The translations under genes and the position numbers were made by a program. Below are positions 58,341-64,000 of a DNA stretch of 64,000 nt, piece by piece. The notes beneath the pieces are model-generated. The model searched no databases. It was not told where the DNA came from and saw only the letters and a program-made list of their open reading frames with translations. Each line of letters starts with the position of its first letter. Position 1 is the first letter of the stretch. Location: positions 1 to 64,000 of the forward strand of contig DYNZ01000005.1 of the NCBI GenBank assembly GCA_020720805.1, given 5' to 3'. The stretch is from Leptospira biflexa. Its GTDB lineage: Bacteria > Spirochaetota > DYNZ01.

Positions 58341-58378
58341 AAAAAAAATCGTCTTCCGGCTCAATATTGTACCGGAAG
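58341..58378 (-). terminator. Rho-independent terminator of rplY
   Basis: On the minus strand CTTCCGG pairs with CCGGAAG across a 12-base loop, then ACGA and eight T residues. It lies about 25 bases past the rplY stop. The remaining bases to pth (58212-58340) presumably hold the pth operon promoter. Confidence 0.8.
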
Positions 58379-58402
58379 GATCTCCAAAAACGAAATCAAT
58401 GA

Positions 58403-59017
58403 TTAGGACGCTGTCTCCTCCTTTTCTGCTGGTTTATCAGCCTTAACCTTTGGCAGACCAACAGAAAGCAATACGGTATCTGGATGAATATGCAGATATT
58501 TTATATCAGCCAATTCAGGTAGATCACGACCATGAAGAGATTCGTTCAGATCAAGATCAGAAATTTTAATACGAATTTCACTTGGTAAGTGACGCGGGAA
58601 ACATTCTACATGAACGTTTTCAATAAAAATTTCAAGAATACCTCCGGATTTGATCCCGATCGGTGTGCCATCATAGCGAATAGGGACGTGTGTCTGGATC
58701 AACTGACCGCGTGTTACTCGGTAAAAATCAACATGAAGGATCTCATCAGTTAGATAATCAATCTGATAATCCTTAATAAAAACTTCAATTTTATCTGATT
58801 CATTTCCTGCCACCTGTAAAAAGAGTAAAGTACTCTCAGTGACACCTTTGCTAAGCAAGCGGCGCATATCAGATGATTTCATAAAAAAGGGCTCACTTTT
58901 TCCCTTTGCGGTAAGCATAATGGGTAAATTGCCTCCACGGCGCAAGCGACCGCTTTCCCCTTTTCCGCTTTTCGCCCGTGGGGTAATTGTAATGGCATCA
59001 AATGTCTGTTGTGTCAT
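58403..59017 (-). CDS. rplY: 50S ribosomal protein L25/Ctc
   Basis: A 204-residue two-domain L25 of the Ctc (general stress) type. The N-domain has RAKSGKGESGRLRRGGNLP and the 5S-contacting HVDFYRV. The C-domain follows with PSEIRIKISDLDL and ends in a charged tail. It binds 5S rRNA. It lies between prs (33-base gap) and its own terminator. Confidence 0.95.
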   Translation of the reverse strand: MTQQTFDAITITPRAKSGKGESGRLRRGGNLPIMLTAKGKSEPFFMKSSDMRRLLSKGVTESTLLFLQVAGNESDKIEVFIKDYQIDYLTDEILHVDFYRVTRGQLIQTHVPIRYDGTPIGIKSGGILEIFIENVHVECFPRHLPSEIRIKISDLDLNESLHGRDLPELADIKYLHIHPDTVLLSVGLPKVKADKPAEKEETAS

Positions 59018-59050
59018 GACCTTATCCTGAATTAATAATAGAATTATGAA

Positions 59051-59989
59051 TTATTCCAAAAATAGTGCATTCACAGATTCATCATGATGAATTCTGCGAA
59101 TCGCCTCTCCAAACAGCCCCGCAACGGACATAATGGTGACATTTGTCAGCTCTTCTAAGCGAGGGTGTTTGATTGAATCGGTGAAAAACATCTGCTTCAC
59201 AGGCATCTCTTTCAATCGATCTATACCTGCTCCTGACAAAACAGCATGGGAGGCAAATACATAGGCATCAAGGGCTCCCTTTTCCTTGAGAGCGTAGATT
59301 GCTTTCGTGATTGTTCCTGCAGTATCGATCATATCATCTACAATCAACACATTCCTCCCATGCACATCCCCGATCACATTCATCACCTCCGCTACATTCG
59401 CCATGGGACGACGTTTGTCGATGAGAGCCAGGGTAGCATCCAAACGCTTGGCGATAAAACGGGCTCGTTCAGATCCACCGGCATCAGGGGAGACCACTGT
59501 CAAATCAGGTATGTTTAATTTCCGGGCATATTCAATAAAAACCGCAGATCCGTATAGGTGATCAACGGGAATGTCAAAAAAACCTTGAATCTGATCCGCA
59601 TGTAAATCCATGGTTAAAACACGATCTACACCAATGGTCTCGATAAGATTGGCCAGTACTTTGGCGGAAATCGGTACACGCGGTTCAGATTTACGATCCT
59701 GACGTGCATAACCATAATAAGGAATAACCGCTGTTATCCGGCCTGCCGAGGCTCGCTGGCACGCATCAATCATGAGCAGCAACTCCATGATATGGTCATT
59801 GGTTGGATAGGATGTGCTCTGCACCAGGAAGACATCAGCACCGCGTATATTCTCTCCAAGCTTGATAAAGGTTTCCCCATCCGAGAATTTTTTTCGAATG
59901 ATTGCACCTGGCTTTTCACCTAAATAATCGCATACCTTATGCACAAATTCTGGATTAGATGAGCCTGAAAAAACTTTGATGGTACTCAT
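59051..59989 (-). CDS. prs: Ribose-phosphate pyrophosphokinase
   Basis: A 312-residue class I PRPP synthase. FSDGETFIKL, QSTSYPTNDHIMELL, IPYYGYARQDRK with the ATP-binding Arg, TMDLHADQIQGFF, the flexible-loop Lys-Arg (DKRRP) and the PRPP motif NVLIVDDMIDTAGT are present. It feeds purine, pyrimidine and NAD synthesis. rplY follows on the same strand. The upstream 160 bases contain a terminator and tRNA-Gln. Confidence 0.97.
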   Translation of the reverse strand: MSTIKVFSGSSNPEFVHKVCDYLGEKPGAIIRKKFSDGETFIKLGENIRGADVFLVQSTSYPTNDHIMELLLMIDACQRASAGRITAVIPYYGYARQDRKSEPRVPISAKVLANLIETIGVDRVLTMDLHADQIQGFFDIPVDHLYGSAVFIEYARKLNIPDLTVVSPDAGGSERARFIAKRLDATLALIDKRRPMANVAEVMNVIGDVHGRNVLIVDDMIDTAGTITKAIYALKEKGALDAYVFASHAVLSGAGIDRLKEMPVKQMFFTDSIKHPRLEELTNVTIMSVAGLFGEAIRRIHHDESVNALFLE

Positions 59990-60069
59990 AGTTGCCGCAC
60001 TGTCGCATCAGTAACAAGTTAACAAAAATTAAGACACAAAAATCTAAAAGAGAGCTCCATCTGTAAAGC

Positions 60070-60098
60070 AAAAAAAAAGACCTTTATCGCAAAGGTCT
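60070..60098 (-). terminator. Rho-independent terminator after tRNA-Gln/ispE
   Basis: AGACCTTT (60078-60085) pairs with AAAGGTCT (60091-60098) around a 5-base loop. Read on the minus strand it ends in a run of nine T. It closes the unit that ends with tRNA-Gln and isolates prs. Confidence 0.9.
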
Positions 60099-60148
60099 AT
60101 TTTCTTACAAAATTACAAATTTGGACAATTTTTTTGCAAAAAAAAATG

Positions 60149-60220
60149 CAGGCCTGCTAGGATTCGAACCTAGGAATGGCGGAACCAAAATCCGCTGCCT
60201 TACCACTTGGCGACAGGCCT
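60149..60220 (-). tRNA. tRNA-Gln (anticodon TTG)
   Basis: A 72-nt minus-strand tRNA beginning AGGCCTGTCGCCAAGTGG. Anticodon stem-loop GCGGA-TTTTGGT-TCCGC gives anticodon TTG. T-arm CCTAGGTTCGAATCCTAG, acceptor AGGCCTG / CAGGCCT, discriminator G; CCA is not encoded. The ispE reading frame runs 64 bases into the gene. Confidence 0.96.
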
Positions 60221-61242
60221 TTATTTCCTAAAGTCTGAGCTAAAATTGTAAATGGGGCTATTTTTTGCAACTCTTTTTTCATCGCAAGCAAGCGCTTTGA
60301 ATCTATATCCCGTTCAAACAGAATAAACATTGCGGAACCGCTTCCGGTAACTCCGGAGTAGATCATTTTATCATCGGAAAGCATGCTTAGCCTAAGGGCG
60401 AGATCCTTATATCCCGGAAGTTCCTCGTAAAGGTATTTCGTAAAATCATTGAATAGCATATCCTTACATTCCATCGGTTCCAGATCTTTCCATTTCGAGC
60501 TTAATGCTGATACTTTTTGCCGAGAACGAACCAAATCAGTTTCCGACATCTCAGCTCTTTGCAAATAAGCAAACGCCTTACCAGTCGCGCTATGCAGATT
60601 GGGCCGCAGGATAAGGACTGGAAGCCCCTCCCAGGCTGGTTGAACATGATACAAGAAATCACCAATCCCCCCCCAGGTAGAAGAGCGCGCAAAAAGAAAA
60701 AAAGGGACATCTGCGCCAGTGCTGCGTGCCACCTGGTACAAGAGTTCGGCTGATAGCTGCGGGCACAATTCCTTTAAAAAAAGAATGAAAGATGCAGCAT
60801 CCGATGATCCGCCGCCCATGCCAGATTGTGGCGGCACTTGTTTAAATACATCAATTGTCAGCGCGCCATGGAGCAGTTTCCGGCAATACAAGGAAAAAAA
60901 TTCCGTAGAAACAAGCTGCTTCCAGACTTTTTGAAGCAGGCACTCAGATTCACCGATGGAAAATATTTCCTCTGAATATTCTTCATCCTGAAATGAAAAA
61001 TAATTTTTTATCCTACTCTGGGCACCATCTTTGATTGCTAACATCTTGCGCGACCAATAGTAGTGGACCTTTAATTCGGCAATCTCTCGATTTGGATGAA
61101 CCTGAAACCGCAATGTATCACCAAAATTTATCGGTGCAAATAATGAAAAAAGCTCATGATATTGATCTGTTCTCTTACCAATTACCTGCAAGTGTATATT
61201 AATCTTTGCGGGTGCAAACCTGACATAGTTGGAGCCACTCAT
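60157..61242 (-). CDS. ispE: 4-diphosphocytidyl-2-C-methyl-D-erythritol kinase
   Basis: A 361-residue GHMP kinase of the MEP isoprenoid pathway. FAPAKINIHLQVIGKR, the ATP loop VPPQSGMGGGSSDAA, TGADVPFFLF and SGVTGSGSAMF are present. It is longer than usual. An insertion lies at about 50-100, and the last 20 residues (from about GLSPSGKAAD) are encoded by the antisense-free tRNA-Gln sequence, with the stop inside the tRNA. The true C-terminus of the family would end near ILAQTLG. It overlaps the exonuclease gene by 4 bases at its start. Confidence 0.92.
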   Translation of the reverse strand: MSGSNYVRFAPAKINIHLQVIGKRTDQYHELFSLFAPINFGDTLRFQVHPNREIAELKVHYYWSRKMLAIKDGAQSRIKNYFSFQDEEYSEEIFSIGESECLLQKVWKQLVSTEFFSLYCRKLLHGALTIDVFKQVPPQSGMGGGSSDAASFILFLKELCPQLSAELLYQVARSTGADVPFFLFARSSTWGGIGDFLYHVQPAWEGLPVLILRPNLHSATGKAFAYLQRAEMSETDLVRSRQKVSALSSKWKDLEPMECKDMLFNDFTKYLYEELPGYKDLALRLSMLSDDKMIYSGVTGSGSAMFILFERDIDSKRLLAMKKELQKIAPFTILAQTLGNKGLSPSGKAADFGSAIPRFES

Positions 61243-62135
61243 ATCAAATCAATCCTATCAACCCGAAAAATTCTAATTTCACCACGCAAACGACAATGAG
61301 CCTCTACATACACTTCTGTTAAATTACTAAAAATTCTTCGAGGTATAATCTCCCTTTTTGACCTCTCTCCATTTCCATTCTTGTATTGAATTTGCAGCAC
61401 CTTCGCTGAGACAGCAGCCTCTTCTAAAATACGAACCAGGGGGCTATTGCTGATTTTTGCCGCCCTTTTTTTCTGTTCGCCTGTAATAAAACCACCCGAA
61501 GATTTTCGCCATAGATCCTGGAAGGAAAAAATCATTGGGCTGTCAGTGCGAAATTTCTGAAGGCATTTTGTTAATATGGTGACCGTTGCAGTGGCATCTT
61601 CAAGAGCCCGGTGCGCTCTGCCGGAGTCTATGCCCCAAAAATTTTTTAGATTTTGCAATGAATAGGATGGCAATCCCGGGAAAAAAGAGCGCGACAATGT
61701 AACTGTATCGAGGATGGCAATCCCATTCCATTTCACCCGAGACTCAGGATTTTTTGAATCTGCAATTCGCTTTTGCAGATATTTCTGCAAAAAACCACCA
61801 TCAAATTTTGCATTATGGGCTACCAATAAGGCAGCGCGGGCAAAGTTGACAAAATTTTCAATTACCTTGTTTGCCGAAGGAGCAAATTCAACCTCTTCAT
61901 CTCTGATACCGTGAATCCGAATAACCATCTCTGGAATCCTGCATCCAGGATTTACAAGACTATGAAATGTATCCAAAACAGAGCCATCATGCTTCACTCG
62001 CAAAGCTCCAATTTCTACAATCTCATCAAGAATAGGCTGAGCCCCAGTTGTCTCAAAATCAAAGATGACATATTCCAGCTCATCCAAATATGGGTTATTA
62101 TCGTTTAAATCGCGATAGTAGTGCATTATAATCAA
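61239..62135 (-). CDS. DEDDh exonuclease fused to a WYL domain
   Basis: This 298-residue protein has a DnaQ-type 3'-5' exonuclease domain at about 18-195: FDFETTG, VAHNAKFDGGF, LDTVTLSR and HRALEDA give the DEDDh set. Residues about 235-298 form a WYL-like barrel (VLQIQYKNGNGE, REIIPRRIF, EVYVEAHCRLRGEIRIFRVDRI). WYL domains bind nucleic acid or nucleotide ligands and usually sit on transcription regulators or defence proteins. As a fusion with an exonuclease the role is unclear; DNA repair or nuclease regulation is possible (inference). It overlaps ispE by 4 bases. Confidence 0.87.
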   Translation of the reverse strand: MIIMHYYRDLNDNNPYLDELEYVIFDFETTGAQPILDEIVEIGALRVKHDGSVLDTFHSLVNPGCRIPEMVIRIHGIRDEEVEFAPSANKVIENFVNFARAALLVAHNAKFDGGFLQKYLQKRIADSKNPESRVKWNGIAILDTVTLSRSFFPGLPSYSLQNLKNFWGIDSGRAHRALEDATATVTILTKCLQKFRTDSPMIFSFQDLWRKSSGGFITGEQKKRAAKISNSPLVRILEEAAVSAKVLQIQYKNGNGERSKREIIPRRIFSNLTEVYVEAHCRLRGEIRIFRVDRIDLI

Positions 62136-62148
62136 ACAGCAATTCGTA

Positions 62149-63420
62149 TTACAAAAAAATTGTCTTCTCTATTTCAACGGCTTTCAAAAAAAGATTACCA
62201 AAAAAATTATTGTATTGGGTTTCATGTTGACTGAACCATAAATCCTGCATTGAGTCCATTGGTATCCCCACCCAGCGAGTAGCTTTTCCGGGAGCAATAC
62301 TGCCATATCGATCGTTTATGTCCAATAAAATTGCGGGGTTAATTGTTATCATTTGGAAAATTTTTGCAGGCTCAAGATGGAATAAGTGTTGTGCGTGCTT
62401 GGCCTCGGACCATAAATTCAAATCTTGATTGCTAGCCAAAGAATCTGTCGCCAGGGCACACACAAGATCCGATGAGATGGCTTTTTTTATATTCACGGTT
62501 CGATTGTGAAGAAATAAGTTGGAGCGAGGACAGAGCACCAAACCGACATTTTTTTCCTTCATGAGTTCAAAGCCATCGTCGGTTAGTTCGCTACCGTGCA
62601 CAAAAAAACGACAATGGTCGGACCAAAATTGCAATGCCTCGTAATAGGAAAGAGCAGTTAAAGGAGCATCCGTAAATTTCATGAACAGGTCTCTCATTGG
62701 ACCGTCTTTACCATTCATAAAATCAATTTCTTCAAGAGATTCAGCGAAATGAATGCAGGCGCGTCTCCTGGATTCATTTTTTTCCATGTGGCTCCACAAC
62801 AATTTGGAGAGATCCAAACTGAGAGAATAAGGAGAGTGAGGATTCAGCATAGTTTCCCAGGAACGATGCGCACCTGAGCCAGCCATCTCTTGCAGCGAGT
62901 ATTGCCGCTCCAGCATATGATTCAAATTTCTTGTCGCTTCTTGCGGATCCAGACCCAGAATTTCCAAAAACAGAATTCCCTCAAGATCAGATTCCACCAG
63001 GGAGCGAAAATGATAACCATGGTTGCTGATATCGCCTACAAATAGAGTACCATGATCAATCAACTCCTGTATTTGCCTGTCAATAGACATCTGCATCTGC
63101 TCTAAAGTCAATAAACGTCTGGCTTCAACAATTTTCTTAATAAATGAGCTCATCCCAATTCCAGGATTGACTACATCCTCCAATGCGGATAACTCCAGGT
63201 GAGTATGTGCATTTACAAGAGCGGGCAATAAGATCAGATTAGAATAATTATTTTTGATTTTTTTTCCGTCAGTATGCGAACATTTGCGAATCTGAATAAT
63301 TCTCCCTAGATCAATTAACAAACAGACTGAAAATTCAATTCTATAATCTGGATAGTTGCCGATTAAAATTGCGCCAAAATAAAATTCTTCATTTCTCCGT
63401 TTGCGAACATGAACACGCAT
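62149..63420 (-). CDS. Metal-dependent amidohydrolase (deaminase type)
   Basis: A 423-residue protein of the cytosine/adenosine-deaminase-like amidohydrolase class. Metal ligands NAHTHLELSAL, NPHSPYS with its His, IHFAESLEE, a later His in FFVHGSELTD, and LATDSLASN are present. LCPRSNLFL matches S-adenosylhomocysteine or aminofutalosine deaminases; the HTHLELS form favours the aminofutalosine branch (menaquinone route) but does not prove it. It lies 18 bases downstream of ddl and 13 before the exonuclease. No strong ribosome-binding site. Confidence 0.82.
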   Translation of the reverse strand: MRVHVRKRRNEEFYFGAILIGNYPDYRIEFSVCLLIDLGRIIQIRKCSHTDGKKIKNNYSNLILLPALVNAHTHLELSALEDVVNPGIGMSSFIKKIVEARRLLTLEQMQMSIDRQIQELIDHGTLFVGDISNHGYHFRSLVESDLEGILFLEILGLDPQEATRNLNHMLERQYSLQEMAGSGAHRSWETMLNPHSPYSLSLDLSKLLWSHMEKNESRRRACIHFAESLEEIDFMNGKDGPMRDLFMKFTDAPLTALSYYEALQFWSDHCRFFVHGSELTDDGFELMKEKNVGLVLCPRSNLFLHNRTVNIKKAISSDLVCALATDSLASNQDLNLWSEAKHAQHLFHLEPAKIFQMITINPAILLDINDRYGSIAPGKATRWVGIPMDSMQDLWFSQHETQYNNFFGNLFLKAVEIEKTIFL

Positions 63421-63438
63421 AGTTAATTTTATTCTTCG

Positions 63439-64000
63439 CTATTTTGCGAATGCTCCCGCTACAATAATATCCAGCAAATCAGAAAAATTAATTCCCATAG
63501 ACATCGCACCTTGCGGCAATAAGGATGTGTCTGTCATTCCGGGAAGAGTATTCGTTTCGAGAAAAAAAAGTCCATTTTCACCAAGGTTTTCTCGCCATAG
63601 AAAATCTGACCTGCTCAAACCAGTACATCCTAGCGCCTTATGTGCTTGCAGGGCACTACGTTGAATTTTCTCCTGTATCAATTCAGGAATGTTAGCTGGC
63701 GTTATCTCTTCGCTGGCATTGGCAATATATTTTGCTTGATACGAAAAAAAACCATCTACTTTCGGAATGATTTCGGTAACAGCAAGGGGTAGCATGCCGC
63801 CTTTCCTATTTTCAGACTCCATCGATGCCGGGATATCAATGACTCCACAGGTAAATTCTCTTCCTGATATATACTCTTCAACCAATACGGAACCAATCGC
63901 CAAGAGTTCTTCCAATACTTTCATCATTTGCCCTGCTTCAGAATTTCTAAGAATCTGCATATCGCGACTCGATCCTGAATCCACCACCTTTAATACCACA
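63439..64000 (-). CDS. ddl: D-alanine--D-alanine ligase, C-terminal part (cut by the window edge)
   Basis: The C-terminal 186 or so residues of an ATP-grasp D-Ala-D-Ala ligase: VLVEEYISGREFTCGV, SDFLWRE and the metal and product site FLETNTLPGMTDTSLLPQGA. It makes the dipeptide for peptidoglycan. The N-terminal half lies beyond base 64000, so the start is not visible. The context with dapF elsewhere in the window fits a DAP-type wall. Confidence 0.92.
   Translation of the reverse strand, partial: VVLKVVDSGSSRDMQILRNSEAGQMMKVLEELLAIGSVLVEEYISGREFTCGVIDIPASMESENRKGGMLPLAVTEIIPKVDGFFSYQAKYIANASEEITPANIPELIQEKIQRSALQAHKALGCTGLSRSDFLWRENLGENGLFFLETNTLPGMTDTSLLPQGAMSMGINFSDLLDIIVAGAFAK

Overview
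The window reads as a chromosomal segment of a flagellated, chemotactic diderm. The evidence is HldD (heptose for LPS), DapF (diaminopimelate peptidoglycan), several lipoproteins with Cys lipoboxes, RlpA-SPOR, beta-barrel proteins ending in aromatic residues, a FlgM anti-sigma-28 factor and a methyl-accepting chemotaxis protein. The coiled-coil plus LysM lipoprotein at the left end has the architecture of leptospiral LruA/LipL71, and the DUF1318 lipoprotein also looks leptospiral. I therefore infer a spirochaete, probably Leptospirales-like; this is inference, as there is no rRNA to confirm it. Coding density is high and most genes lie on the minus strand in tight operons.

Layout: 0.2-7 kb holds a LysM lipoprotein, a STAS protein and an operon of metallophosphoesterase, RNase R and Tgt. 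7.4-11.7 kb holds a TauE/SafE transporter facing a parvulin-rhomboid-hldD operon. 12-20 kb holds a TPR membrane protein, a glycosyltransferase and a signalling island of two histidine kinases and two response regulators. 20-30 kb holds a radical SAM/SPASM enzyme, then dapF, lon, rlmD, purE and an MCP on the minus strand, then tRNA-Ser and tadA. 30-40 kb holds pssA, a GerMN protein, two related barrel-like proteins, rlpA, a DUF218 protein, a metal-site-less alcohol dehydrogenase homologue, flgM, rsmI and a small barrel protein. 40.5-52.3 kb is an envelope operon: an AsmA-like protein, a DUF1318 (YdbL-type) lipoprotein, a 2420-residue lipoprotein (beta-propeller, TPRs, CHAT-like domain) and a DUF350 membrane protein. 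52.4-64 kb holds a degenerate DHH protein and housekeeping operons (efp, aroQ, aroB, nudix, pth-like, rplY, prs, tRNA-Gln, ispE, exonuclease-WYL, amidohydrolase, and ddl cut by the window edge).

Three things stand out. (1) Two miniature element families, A (105 bp, imperfect terminal inverted repeats, TA target) and B (about 174 bp, TA target), occur at six loci and are nested in each other in both directions, with an empty site visible inside the window. (2) The AsmA / DUF1318 / giant propeller-TPR-CHAT-like lipoprotein operon looks like an expanded relative of the E. coli ydbH-ynbE-ydbL envelope lipid-transport locus and is my best candidate for an undescribed system. (3) Three conserved enzyme folds have lost their catalytic or metal residues: Pth, a DHH phosphoesterase, and an iron-type alcohol dehydrogenase. 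Candidate sigma-28 promoters precede flgM and the MCP with the same 16-base spacer.
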